From positions 308,053 to 372,052 of the forward strand of contig JAHQIW010003861.1 of assembly GCA_019055375.1 (NCBI GenBank): a stretch of 64,000 nt of DNA, given 5' to 3'. Below are positions 35,200-47,263 of this stretch, piece by piece. The notes beneath the pieces are model-generated. The model was not told the origin of the DNA. It worked only from the letters and a program-made list of their open reading frames with translations, and ran no database searches. Source of the DNA: Parelaphostrongylus tenuis (taxonomy: Eukaryota; Nematoda; Chromadorea; Rhabditida; Metastrongylidae). The translations under genes and the position numbers were made by a program. Position 1 is the first letter of the stretch. Every line of letters begins with the position of its first letter.

Positions 35200-35640
35200 T
35201 TCAGATACTAGTCCAGGAAACAGTGACTGAGGCGATGAAGAACAAAATAGCGGGGAAGATGAAGAGATAATTGGATATTGCTCAAAAGAGGTGCTGTCGT
35301 TTCAGAACTCTACCTTTTGGCAAGCGATGCTCAGGAGTAAGGCAACATTGTGCTCAGGTGCAAGGGATCAGTATACTTCAGTGAACTGGTGTAAACAGAT
35401 ACAGGATATGGTGATAGTGTATGCACGTGCAGGCAAGGCACTCAGAACAGTCTGACGTCCTGTATGTGGTGTTCTAATGAGCCTTATGGACGGCATGCCA
35501 CATGAAGGAAGACTCCTGTGCACTGACAACTGGCATCTAGCATTCTCCTAACTGAGAGTCCACTACCAAGGAAAGTAGACAAAAAATGTAAGTGATTCAC
35601 GTGTTCGTGAAATCGCTAGAAAAACTTCTAGATATGGTCC
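35200..35640 (+). mobile_element. piggyBac-like transposase remnant
   Basis: The plus strand shows an acidic N-terminal-like stretch (DTSPGNSD, then GDEEQNSGEDEE) at about 35208-35270. Further on VIVYARAGKALRTV is followed by SLMDGMPHEGRLLCTDNW at about 35479-35533. The last block matches the piggyBac core (LMxxLLxxGRTLYxDNWYTS), including a catalytic Asp in TDNW. The intervening DDE positions are lost through stops and deletions. No terminal repeats were identified. Confidence 0.6.
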
Positions 35641-36993
35641 ATGTAAGCGCTTCAGATGATCGATTGCTGATTGTATGCTTACTGACCATTATATGAGACA
35701 ACGTATTGAGTGTTGATTCTGTGTAAGAAATACAAGTTTTAAGCAGGAAGAGTAAACTTTCGACCAATAGCCGCTTCTTAAAGTCGATGGTTAGAGGAGG
35801 CTGATTGTTGGAGTTGTTGATTGGTGAATAAATATTCCAGGCAACAAATCTGTAAGATTAGTTAGATGTGATGCAAGCCATGAGTCGGGAATATGTATTC
35901 TTTAACAAAGAAATGCTCCCTACAATAGTGAAAGCACGTTCTTTTACGCCTAGATCAGCTAGATGCTAAGATCACCTCAGTAAAACCGCGCATGGTGGAC
36001 TATTGTTTTTGAAATGCATTTCACAAGCTAAGCGATAAAACGAGTAGAAGGAATTCTGAATGTGTTATTTTCTTGAAAATTGCCTTCTTTTGAATAATTC
36101 AGATAATTGAGAGCGCGTGAGCATTCTATTTTTTCTAAAAAAATACGCTGTATTATGGTTCCTTCAAAAGGTTTCATATCCTGAAGGAATATAATGTCAC
36201 TAAAACTTAAACTTTTTTTGTAAAAATTACTAATAAATGCTTTGTGAGTCGATGCCATAGATTAACTACACAGAAGGCGAAATCTAGTTTTCCTTTCGTT
36301 GTCACATTTCACTAAAGAAGGCCTTCTTAAAAATGAAGCATTGCGACAAAATTGCGTTTTTTCGAGCTATCGAATAACTACAAAAGTTCTAGTGATAATC
36401 ATATGTTCACCACTAAATAAATAATGGGAAAGACCACTAAATACTAATGTTCTGGAAGGGGTGCACGCCGTTCCTGGAGAGTTGACTGAGAATTTTGAGA
36501 ATTGAGGCAGACAGCACTGATTCAGGTTTCAGGTATGTGGTGAAAGACATCAAGATAAGACATAACAATCTTGCGAGTGTTATCTCACTTCATCACCTTC
36601 ACTTTATTTTGGTCGTGTCACAGTTTTTTTTTCGAATCAAATCTGTGCAGGTCCGTGGTACTCCTAGTGTTCGATTCGTCTTTTCCCTCCTTGAGGATTT
36701 GATATTTTTCATGTACGTCGTAGATAATTGATCGACCTCGCCTCCTGGCAATTTCAGGGTTAGTCAGGTTGGGCGTTCCACAAGGCGCTCGTTATCGATC
36801 GAGGAATAATGTTGAAGGGGAGAGGAAGGGGTGGGGAACCAACTTCACTTTGAATCACGTCGACCAATACTATGTACTTGGCCAGCAGCTTCTCTTGCTA
36901 TTCTAATATTCGAAGAATATGTAGACATATGTAGACCAATCACCACGTTATTCCATTTTGAGACATTTTGTGTCTATATCTTAACATAAGGGG

Positions 36994-37170
36994 GAGTGGA
37001 AGTGGCCGAGTGGTTGTGATGCTAGTGGCGCAGCCGCGCGGGGTGCCGAACCCCACCGTCTAATACTCACCGGTAGTCAGCAACGAACACCCTATGAAAG
37101 GCCACAGCTAGGCTATCCTTGAGATCGTACGGAGACGTGCTCAACTAGCATTCTACGACGTTCAAGAAGA
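36994..37170 (+). mobile_element. tRNA-Ser/Leu-like SINE, family 3
   Basis: AAGTGGCCGAGTGGTTGTGA is a class II tRNA-like A-box. It is followed by GCGCAGCCGCGCGGGG and GGTGCCGAACCCC as a T-arm-like hairpin, then a body containing AGTCAGCAACGAACACC and ATCGTACGGAGACGTG. A related minus-strand copy is at 46380-46535. Not a functional tRNA: no usable anticodon arm. Confidence 0.55.
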
Positions 37171-38044
37171 AGACGAAAGAACGAATTGAATGCTGGAAAA
37201 CAGGGATCCTCACAGTGAAAGAAACTATGAGAAAAACCGAATAGTGGGCTAATAAAAATGAATACCTTAAAAGAAGTCTTTTGCACTAACCTTTATCAAA
37301 TTATTTTATCCATCAACAATACAAAGCAAAGGATTTGGCACAGTGACTCAAGGTGAACCTTTGACGCACACGCGGTCATTGCTTTGATCTCGATTCCTGA
37401 GCTTAACAGGTCAATGAACCGAAGATGATTTTTGCAAAGAATATTTATATTCAACCACAACAGTATCCAAAGTCGTGGCTAACTGGATTTGATAAATTTT
37501 ATTATTTTGTTGTTTTGCCATTATTGGCATCTTCAGAGATGCACTCGTTTGGGTTGAGAGTTGACCGATTATTGAAGGTTTGCGGCAATATGATGGCTTT
37601 CGATGACTGAAGTAAATCGAGTGCTTTGAATTATTTTGTTAGAAATCATGATTGTGATATTTCGGATTAGTAGGCAAAACTTCCTAGGTACATTGATGCT
37701 TGGATTTGGTGAGCTGCCTTAACATGTTTCGCAGGTTCTTTTGCTCGTTTTGTCGTCACACATCTACAGATTGTAAAACTAGACTAGGGCAGAGATACCC
37801 GCAAAATAGAAATTTATTTATTTCCATAATATTTATTTCTCTCTTCAACAATTTCTTCTGCTGATCGGTGCAGTTTCACTAAAGATGACTGCGCTAGGCA
37901 AAGTATTAGAGCTCAGCAAAAAGTTCTGGAAATTTTTCAAAAGTTCCATTTTTATGCGTAAGCTACCAACAAGAACAACAGTAACTATTCTTTGAACTAT
38001 AGACCACCATTATGAGCTTGTGCGGAATTTGGTGAGGCTTCTTG

Positions 38045-38310
38045 TGGACAGAGTCAGTTTGGTGAATTTACTGAGAACGGTCCTGCCTAAAAGCACCAAG
38101 CTCCTCAACTAAATCACGAGTGTTTGATAAAGGCCTAGCATCGAAAACGGCTTGCAAGTCACTTTCACCCGTAACAGATTGCCGGCCAGAGCGAGGTATC
38201 TTTACAACATCAACATTGTTGTCTCTCTCATTTGAATCACCTGTCCACAGTCGATTTTGTTGCCACACCGGCACCTTCACCAACATCAATCTCATCGACG
38301 GCTTTGAGGA
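38045..38310 (-). mobile_element. Mariner transposase N-terminal fragment
   Basis: The minus strand reads DVGEGAGVATKSTVDR, then IPRSGRQSVTGESDLQAVFD and NTRDLVEELGAFRQ, matching the mariner order GEGTVxxSTxRRWF, KPRSGRPSxxDxxxL, TTRELAEELGVS. One frameshift separates the pieces. Catalytic domain absent. Short relic of the paired DNA-binding helices. Confidence 0.7.
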
Positions 38311-39142
38311 TCGTTAATTCTTTTCATCAGTGAGGGAAGATCAACACGTGCAAATCAAGCTGTTCAATAGGCATTCTAGAGCTGAAATTAGCGAGCTAGA
38401 TAAATCTATACAAAATTATCTATAAAAAAGGGCACAAAGATGTCAATGAATGGAACGTTAAAGATTTCTCGAAACCTTTTACTCAATGTAACAGTTACGA
38501 CAAGAGGTTACAAGCCTTCATTGATAGAAAAGAAGTTTTTTGCAATTTACTCGAATTCTTCCAGGAAAATGAATATTTTTGTGATCGCAATAGAATGTAT
38601 GTTAGAAGACGGACGAGGTGAAAATCAGTAAGAGTACTGTCTGAGTGACTGACCAATGAAGGCAAATGATGCTTTCACAACCAACATCTTTCTGTTTTGT
38701 TATTGCCCGCATTCTTAATCAGGAGTAAAGAAATGTTAAGATAATCTTGCTTATCAACGAAAAACCTTTCTTTCAGCTGGCGACAGCAGGTCAATATTCT
38801 GGCTATTCCATTAGATTATATCCTATATTGAACTCATTTTCTGATTCAATTGCTCAAAGACTCCACTCAAATAACGCTTCTTACTAAAACTTTATAGTTC
38901 TGAACGCCTTATTTAAGTGACTTTCTTGGTCATAAATTCGTGGATCTACTCGGACATCGGTCTCTCGGCGAGGCGTTTGTCTTTCTTCGTGAAAGTTTGC
39001 CTACTGAACTGCTTGAAAGTGACTGTGCGGTCAGCAGATACCTAAAAACCAATTGCTTTTTGTTTTTCTTCGAATTCAACTATTTACGCGATACGAAAAA
39101 TTGGAATTGTATAATTTCAGCACTCCGACTTCCTACATTTCC

Positions 39143-42100
39143 CTAATCCAAGTATCTAAAAACTGTCTTTTGTTCAGAATGCGTCTTCCATTCCTGAATA
39201 CGTTTTTCAATTGCAAGATTTGGCTTCAGTTCAGAAAGTCCCACCATCATCACGGCTCCTTTATTCACATAGTGATCCTGGTATCCAGGAGCACTGAACA
39301 GTGTGACCACTTTTCCATCATTAGTGATCTCAAAGCCTTCATCGACTGCCTAAATGTCTGGCTTTGCATCAAAATGATGACAATCTTATGATCATTCCAA
39401 CTTTGACTAACTAGTGCGTGTTCATAGGTATCAAAGTGCTGATTACATTCATAAATTCAATGCTCAGACGACATTTCGCTAAATGGGTAGTAGCTTAGAT
39501 TATTTCATCCAAAACTCTGTTGCAGATGAATATTTGGAACCTTTTCTAGGTAGGTAGATCCGAATCGGAAACGGTGACTGTCTCAGTTCTAAAAGCTATC
39601 ACTTACTAGCTATTGACTGGGTAACAATCTGATACCACTCATGCGGAAAAGCGTGATTTCGACAAAACGTAAATTGAGCAAGATGTACATGATTAATTAG
39701 AATATAAAAGTGAAATTACACTTGTTGTTAACCTGATGTCCACGAACGATCATAAGTATGCCCAGCTTAGCGCATCGTTCAGCGATTACATCGTTTCCAA
39801 AAACTGAAAATAAATTCTCAACCCTTATCATGAACAAAATGTAATTTTTTACAGATCACAGCCTGAGTGTATAAGCTGCTAACAGTTCAGCGTTTTGAAA
39901 AAACAAATAAAAGATAAGATAACATGAGCTTACTATAAGAACAACCACGATCAGTGTTTGTCTTAAAGCCAGTACACAAAGGCGATGGATCCGACCAGAG
40001 CAGATCTTCCACTAAGCCTGTTGGCTCAATCGAACCCCTGAAACTAAATTGCTGCAGTGCGTTAGAAATCGTCTTTTTTCTATGCGATAGGAACAGACTA
40101 TTTCACTCGATTTCAAGAAAAGATTTTTTCCGTTAACCCGAGAGTAGACGTAGTCTCAAACCTACTTCCTTGAGCCTAAGTCTTAGAAAGCATATTCGAT
40201 TTCACCATCGTCAAGTTGTAAGATTTTAGCAAGATTATTTTTAGTAGGAAATCTGTCATTACGCAAAAAAGCCAACGAGTTCATCTGCAAGTACACATTT
40301 GGCTAGCTCATTGTTTCTATTCTAATAAATTTTTTATGAAAAAATGTAGAACGTAAAAACCGCTTCCACTCCTTGAGCTTGTAAAAAAATAGCACACCTT
40401 TTTATTTTGCGGATGTCATTAATAGACTGCAGCTTTGGAGAGAGACCTCCATGAAGGCAAAGGATCTTTTCGCAAAGTAAAGCAGCGAGTGGAAGTTGCC
40501 TGAAGAGAGAGATGGAATTTTCACGAATGTAAGCTCAAAAGATAGCGCACTGGACAAACATGTAATCTATCAAAAAGCTTCCTGCCCAGCGCTCTCCTAC
40601 ATGTCATATAGGAACATCTTAATCGGCTATTGCCGGATTGGCGATAAAAATCGTCTCGATCAGCATCTAACGACCATTCACAAAGAGGACAAAATTCGCA
40701 AGCAAGAGCCGAAGCACGCCACTTGAAATGTTCGCAGACTCTGGTAGTTTATGAATGACAGAAACAAATTGATGGCAGGAGTTCTCGATTCTGCACAATC
40801 TGTGATGACGAACACTTGAAAAGAAAACAGTGTCTAAATAGGCAATAAAAGTATGTGATTATGAATAATTCCAGAAAAACACCCACGCATAAACTTTTGC
40901 CACTGCATCCAGAAGGATCTCGCTTTCGTTGCCATCGGGAAATCTCAATCGAAGATTGGCGTAAAATCCATAGCTTCTGAAACGGCTTCTAATAACATTT
41001 TTGATTTCATGTAGTTTACACACATATCCATGAGCACACTCTAATTATAAACGAACTTATTGACGGATCTGATTTCGTGGTTCCCACGAAGTAGAAAAAA
41101 GTGGCAAGGAAGTTGAATCTGAAGAGCAAGCAAAAGAACCAACACTTCCATGGAATTCCTGCAACATTTTTCTGCTTGTTTTGTTTCAGCTTATGCAGTA
41201 AAAGGATTGATGGAAGTGTTGAGACAGTCAGTGAACACATGAACTATTCGTATATACGGGGAATCTTTTATTATAAGATTACTGTTTTTTTTTGCTGTTT
41301 TATCTGGCTTATGTTTTGTTGCTAATCATCAACTTTGTTAGGAATTTTCTGAATCATTTGTTTACATTGTCCTAAACCAAGTTCTATTTCAGGCGAAGCT
41401 GAATGACCTCGTTCCAAGCTGCTTGTTATAAACTTGCCCTGAGGATTTTTTGTTTTGATCAGAGTTCAGTCGCAAACACTTTATAGAATTGTTCATGATT
41501 TATCACATAATTGGTGGTTCGGGCTGAGCCTATTTCACTCGAAGCGACGGAAACTGAATGAAGTGGATACAAGAGATAGTGAGAAAATCCGAGAGAATTA
41601 TTGCTGATATACTCACAATCGCGCATGTGGTGCTGTGGTTATAGGTGCTCTGTCGTCGCACATGAGGTTCAATGGTTCGATCTAATGCTCATGGCTACCC
41701 AAGCCATCCATTGCCTTCCGAGGTCGGTAATACTGATACCATACTGGTCTTTGACTTGTCTGGGAGGATAAGCAGCACTGACTCTGTTCAGCGGGAGGCC
41801 ACCGCGAGTCATTGTAAAGGCCAGATGTGCATTCAATCACGTCTGCCGAAGATCAAAATTGAAGAACGAAATGCATGGCGTATCCCTCAGGGGTCGATCA
41901 ACGCCGAGAGCTTTATACTTTATAGCTTTATACTCACAAGTCGCAGTCAATATCTTCTAATTGACTGAAAATGGAATGACATAGTGAGAGAAACATCATC
42001 TTTAACCATAAGAAAGATTTTAGTAGCTATTGAGTGACATTCTATGAAGTGAGGAGTGTAAATCCTACTCGTGAAATGTTTCGCTGCAGACAGCTGATGA

Positions 42101-43414
42101 ACAGTTTTTGTTCTGTATTTTTCAGGGAGAATCGAGATTTCAGAATGACTTCTCCTACGATTGCTACAAATTGATTGATACCTTGAGAAGTTAATTGTTA
42201 ATAGAGCAAAATGCGTCAGAGGATTAGCCCAGTGCTGCTGTACCGATACATATTCCGCGGCTCGTATCCATCCAATTTCATGCGCAAATAATGCAAAGGT
42301 GGCTCAACTTTTATTTTCAAGAAACATTATTTTTGAGTCATGTTTTAAGCCAACCTCCCACGATCCACATAGTCGCCTAGAAACAAATACCGTGTCTTCG
42401 AAAGGCCAGCCACATTTCTGAAAGACGGCGTATGACATGATATTACTGTCCAATTTGAAGTAGTGTATAGGTTTTTATCAAATTTTTGGAATATATTTTT
42501 ATCACCGACGTGCAGTCAGGATTGACAGTTTTACCTTCCACCATAATCATCAATAAGCCCTTGCCAATCGGAGGGGGTTTCTATCTTGCAACAGGCTTCA
42601 TCTCACACAGTGAGCTGGTTTCTACAATCGTTTGAGAATATCAGTGATAGTGAGAATCTGAGCCTTTTTATTCTCGCAGCTATATCTCCAATACCGGATG
42701 TATTAGATGCGAACAATCCCGCTAGTATGAGTCCACTCAGAGATCAGCGAGCTTCTCATTCCTCAAGAGTTGTCAAATTGTTCTTAGACTGGCCAGGTAT
42801 CAGCTCATCACCTTCGATCCACTTGGAAACACTCAAATACGTATATTTTAGCACCCTTTAGATAATGGACTAGACGACATACAATAGCATTCATAAGGAA
42901 GACGATAAAATTCTCAAGCGACAGCCAAAGCAACGCATAAAAGCCCGAATACGTTTGTAATTGATGGATGTAAGTAAGGAAATGAAGTGCGAGAGGTGCT
43001 GGAATTCGAACGGTGGTGTGATGGCAAGTGAGTTTGGGAACTTGTTGCCGTAAAACATGTGAAAACTGTTACAACTTCTCGAAGGAGGAAAATAAGGAGT
43101 CTAAATGCTGAAGTTTTGTAAAACCCCCGCTTATACCTCGAATATATTCAGTAGATCACCATACTGCCCATGAATATCGCCGACGACCACGACAGGAGAT
43201 GTAACCTCAAGAAGTGATGGTTGACGTGATAGTGATTCCTGCGAAAGTATAATATTTGGCTTATCGCTATTTAAAAAAACAGGCAAGACAATTTCAAGTT
43301 TTGGAACAGTTTTTTATTTGCTTTTAACCTTGTGACTCGATTATCTGGGTTCTCATGAGCATCCACCAATTCTTGGAAAATTTCTTGCTTTAAATCTACC
43401 GTTAACACATTGGA
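39143..43414 (-). CDS. PP1-like serine/threonine protein phosphatase, catalytic subunit
   Basis: Nine exons on the minus strand: 43329-43414, 43137-43266, 42355-42417, 41057-41158, 40887-40976, 40398-40499, 39934-40037, 39733-39803, 39143-39349 (stop 39143-39145), with consistent GT/AG borders and phases. They encode about 317 residues, close to PP1. The metallophosphatase signature is complete: [56 protein letters not shown]. All metal ligands (Asp, His, Asp, Asn, His, His) are present. Expected role: hydrolysis of phosphoserine/threonine. SAPGY instead of SAPNYC and a charged tail suggest one of the divergent nematode PP1-like paralogues. One extra base, probably a T in the CCTTT run of exon 3, shifts the frame before YLFLGD; without it [13 protein letters not shown] reads through. 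Either a base error or a recent pseudogene. The start exon was not found. Confidence 0.85.
41621..41850 (+). mobile_element. tRNA-derived SINE, family 1, in phosphatase intron
   Basis: GCGCATGTGGTGCTGTGGTTATAGG is the head, GGTTCGATCTAATGC a good B-box. The body ends in AGCGGGAGGCCACCGCGAG and GTAAAGGCCAGATGTGC. It lies antisense in the intron between phosphatase exons 3 and 4 (41159-42354). An open frame across it is a SINE artefact. Confidence 0.7.
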
Positions 43415-43919
43415 CTACCGTTGTCGTTCCCAACCTCATAGATCTCCTTGTGAAACGGTTTAATAACATATTTTTGACAAGGCTACGTTGAGGTGCAGAT
43501 CCACTAGTCGTATAGAAAAACAAGATGAGTGCTTGTATAAGCATAGCGTTGCAAATATTGTTGTAAATAGCAAATTATGTATAACTTTACAACTGCTCTT
43601 TCGAAGCTTAATGTGGGGGTTATTCAGTCGATATTATCATAGAGACTCGAAATTTTTTTTGCACAATTTTATAGAAATGAATGCAGATGATAACAACTTC
43701 CTTGCTGCTAGTTCGTTGAAGAGATGAGAGGTTTTTTTTAACCCCTTGCCAACGGCAGCATAATCGATATCGCCATAACATGCTATTTTCGTTCTTCAAC
43801 AAAGATTTTCATCTTTGTTTCGAGGAACACATTTGCTTTTCTGAACTGTTCCGGTAAAACAAGATCTTCTCCATATGTTTGTATACTTCTTGCGCATATG
43901 CAATTCTTATGTGCAAAAA

Positions 43920-44130
43920 AACTCCAAAAGTGAAACGAACTTTTCTTTTCGTTCTCACAATGCGCTATGACAACTTTTGAGAAGCAATTTATGCTTCAAA
44001 TTAACCGAGATTCAGGCTATCGAATAGGTTAAATGTGATCCAATAAAAGGCGATCTAGAGACTTTAGCTAACCAGATAGTGCAAACTCAGTGTAAAGCAT
44101 GATTTTGCTTTTTACTGCTGCATTGCACTA
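43920..44130. repeat. Dispersed repeat family (GAGTGCRAAACG core), copy 3
   Basis: Blocks AGTGAAACGAAC, TTCTTTTCGTTCTCACAATG, CAGGCTATCGAATAGG and ACTCAGTGTAAAGCAT occur in the same order as at 26338-26550. It lies outside the big duplication, showing the family is dispersed. Confidence 0.5.
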
Positions 44131-44429
44131 CAAAGGCGTTTTTGAAAACTGAGAGATATGTGAAAGTTCCCGAGATTTAAGCTTTTGAACGATTTCTTGA
44201 ATACTAGACAGAAAAAACTTTGCTCAGCAATAAGAGACTCAAGAAATCTGAATATTGAAATGGCTCTCATCGTCCACGTAGGGATAATAATAAGGTTTGA
44301 TGTTTCATGTTCCTACATCAAAGTTTGGAAAGTCTCGGCGTTTATCATTTCCTGCGGAATGCTCCGTGAATTTTACTTCACTACGCTCGCTAGACGGAAC
44401 ACATATATATTTAATCTGTACGATGTGTA

Positions 44430-44600
44430 ACGGTAGTCTAGCGGCTATCGATATATCACGTCAGTGTCTCCATACTCTCAGATATGTCTGCTACTATTTT
44501 TCCGACCTCGAAGTGCTGGAAGGTATGATGAGGTCGGAGTGCGGGACCAGACCAACGAACACTTGTTGCGATGCACCTTTGGCCATTGTGCTGTGCACTC
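44430..44600 (-). mobile_element. tRNA-derived SINE, family 1 (degraded, minus)
   Basis: The minus strand has GTGCACAGCACAATGGCCAAAGG and GTGCATCGCAACA, which correspond to the family head GTGGCGCAGTGGTTAGAGG and GTGCTCTGCAACA. Further on is CACTTCGAGGTCGGAAAAATAG, matching CCTTCCGAGGTCGGTAATAC in the 41621 copy. The far end is not well defined. Confidence 0.45.
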
Positions 44601-45726
44601 GTTTATACACAGAGGTGCTCATAAACTGGTGAAGTGGACAGATTACAATTGTTAGGAGTAACTACGTTCCAGAAATCATAGCCTTAGTCTTAGCGATCGT
44701 CAAGGACACTATGCCAAGGCTACCGATTCGATAACTAAACATTTCTACAACGGCATTAGAAGAGAAGTATAAAGGTCTTTATATCCTTTGAACAAACAAA
44801 ACAGCCTGCAGCTCTGCTGTAGTGTAGAGGTAGCGGATGCTATAAGAACACAGAGCTCGCCAATCTAGATTAATTTCTTTTATTTTCAGGAAAATTTTTC
44901 CACCTCTTCTGTATATTAATCTCAACCACACACCTCGGCTCTGTAAAATAGTTCCAGCAAAAACGAAAACGAGTAAATGTGATCAACGGGGCCGCTTGCG
45001 AAATGGTCACGAATAACTTGGTCAAGATTCATGTTGATCTGAATCAGAAAAAAATTTTTAGTATCAAAACTTATGAGAACTTACCTCATAGTATATAAAG
45101 TGACCATTTTTGTTTATGGGAATCGCCCAAATTTTTACGAATCTTGTAAAATCTCTAACAAGCAGAATACATGGTTCTCCTTGTCTAGAGCGTTTTGTAG
45201 CAAGAATCCTTCGTTTACGACAGAGGCTTTATACTTCAGCATATTGAGCGGCCTGCAGTTTTGTCATATAAAATTTAGCTACGATCGCACACTCGACACC
45301 TGCAGCTTTTACGAAAGCAGAGAGGGATCGCGTCTGCCTTGAGGATTACCGTATGCATTAGGTCCCAAGATGTAATGAAATTTAAGGCTGCATTTCTAGC
45401 AAAAAAATCTGAGCAAAACATTCTCCTTAAAAGCTTCCAACCGTATTTACTGTCTATTCATTATCTCAATGGTAAATTACGAGCAAAATCTGTACCCCAA
45501 GATAGATTTGAACCAGCGATTATTTCTTCTGGGTACTCACTAAGTTTTCCACTAGACTGTCAAGACCCACGCACTGCCCTTCTCTCATTCATGTTTAAAA
45601 GTATTCAGTGGCTCTCAGTAACTATCGTCGGAGAAACTGATCTAGGTAGCACGGACCACTGTATAAGTACATGTTCAACACCCTCCTCATTATATTTCCT
45701 CTATCTATGGTACTGAGTGTTGTGGA

Positions 45727-45990
45727 AAACTTTGACGTCAAGAGGGGCTCGAACCCGCATTTCTTCCCTTTGCAAAGCACGTGTTTATGCAAATGCACTA
45801 TCGACGCCTGTTTTGTCACCGCCCTTTCTACCTTACACTTGGTTACGATTGATTATGCTACGATTGATGCGCTGTAGTGTAGAAAGAGTAGTGGCAAAAC
45901 AGGCGTCGAGAAAGCATTTGCTTAAGCACGCACACCCGCGAAGGGTGATATGCAAATACGAGTACTGCTTGACGTCAAAGTCTTTGCACA
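45727..45990. repeat. Inverted pair containing tRNA-like modules
   Basis: The left arm (45727-45830, minus) includes TGACGTCAAG and GGCTCGAACCCGC (inverted T-arm) through CATCGACGCC-type sequence. The right arm (about 45886-45985, plus) reads GGCAAAACAGGCGTCGA, AAGCATTTGC, TTAAGCACG and ends CTTGACGTCAAAG. The arms of about 100 bases are imperfect inverted copies around a spacer of about 55 bases. The tRNA-like modules again point outward. Not transcribable as working tRNAs because the right arm has a broken T-arm. Confidence 0.55.
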
Positions 45991-46379
45991 TCGCTCAACA
46001 TCATTGTAGCATTTGTATAATTGAATGGCATCTATAAAAACTTACCTCTTTATCGGATGAGGTGTAATGAAACAAGCGGTATGGGTTAGCAATGCTGAAA
46101 AAATGAAACATACTTCCCGTTTGCGGCACTGATAATTGATTAACACTTATAGTTATCACTATCATGTTTATAAGACACCAAGCTTTCTATTTGCTGCATA
46201 CCGCTATTCACAGAGGTTACGATTTGCCTGCAAGAGTAGAAATTGTGGACGCAGTGGAATTACCTATATCGACGAAAGAAAACTATAAAACGTGTCAGCC
46301 GGCCTGATGATCGAAAAGAGAAGGCGAAAGACAAGGTAAATCTCGGTCTTTTTTCAATTCGGGAGGCGTGACGTCCATT

Positions 46380-46535
46380 ACGAGCAGGACCTAACCATAA
46401 AGGGCACTGGCCTGAGCCCAACAGAGCCCAGCAAGTTCTCCCGCTTCTTTGAGGTTGGAAAACAGCTAACGGACACCATAAGCGCCATGATCAATATCAC
46501 AACCACTCGACCACGGAGCGCCCGCCCGCTTATTT
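46380..46535 (-). mobile_element. tRNA-Ser/Leu-like SINE, family 3 (minus)
   Basis: The minus strand starts GCTCCGTGGTCGAGTGGTTG, the same class II tRNA-like A-box as at 36994-37170, followed by CATGGCGCTTATGG and a body with TTGGGCTCAGGCCAGTGCCC. The open frame on this strand is a by-product. Confidence 0.45.
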
Positions 46536-46699
46536 CCAGCCTACGTAAAAACGCTTTTTTTACCTTACTAGCACTTGACTTGATTTGTATCATATTTGTT
46601 TAGATTGTGCAAATTCCACTACTGTTACCAATCTATTCGTCTCGCGTTTATCGCCTGATTGGTGAATTGTTTTCAGAACTACTTGTCAAGAACTTCTTG

Positions 46700-46800
46700 C
46701 AATCTTAAGGACAGTCAGGCCGCTGTGTTCCGTAGGACGCTCGTTACCGATTACCGAAAAGTGTCGAGGGAGTCGGGGATCGAGTGCGCGTCGAGCTGCG
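46700..46800. repeat. Short dispersed repeat shared with 36740-36840
   Basis: CAGTCAGGCCG...GTTCCGTAGGACGCTCGTTACCGAT corresponds to GTCAGGTTGGGCGTTCCACAAGGCGCTCGTTATCGAT at 36750-36800. Only these two copies were noticed, and the element limits are unknown. Confidence 0.35.
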
Positions 46801-47263
46801 CCGACTATCACTAGCCCTCCGCCTCAGGGTTCCCGTAGTCAAAAAAACGCTTCATCTAGATGACTTTTGGTTTTTGGAAAAGTCGGTAAAAAACGCGAGT
46901 ACCAATCCACAACTTATAACAAAAATGAATATTCCTGATGCAGTAGTAGAACCACGGGGAAAACTTCGAAGAATTTTATGGAAGGTTAATGCAAAGAAAC
47001 GGTGATTCGAATGTAAGTACCAGAATGCTTCACAATGATAATCTCATCAAATCGTTCGAAGAAGTTTCTTTTTGATTGTTATTTGTCACAACTGATAGCA
47101 GACGTTCTGCTCTTTTGTCTCAAGAGTGGCACACCTAATGATCTTCTCAAAAGTTATCAACTCTAACTGTGATCCAGGGAAGAGTGTTATTTTCTCATAC
47201 AAAATTTACTCTGTTCTCCATTAATTGCGTCACCAATATTTCTTACATGATCTGCCATCATTC

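Noticed and set aside
41387..41418. Possible extra phosphatase exon reading SLE and, in another phase, EVIQLRLK
   Set aside because: It needs a frameshift and lacks a GT donor. Starting the next exon at 41158 (GTTGCAG acceptor) gives [13 protein letters not shown] in frame, which fits PP1 without it.
41938..41964. Micro-exon with good TTTTCAG acceptor and GTGAGT donor between phosphatase exons
   Set aside because: Its phase does not connect to the RGNHE exon and PP1 length is already satisfied without it.
45339..45716. 125-codon plus-strand frame
   Set aside because: No recognisable domain, overlaps minus-strand frames and sits beside a tRNA-like foldback; not supported as a gene.
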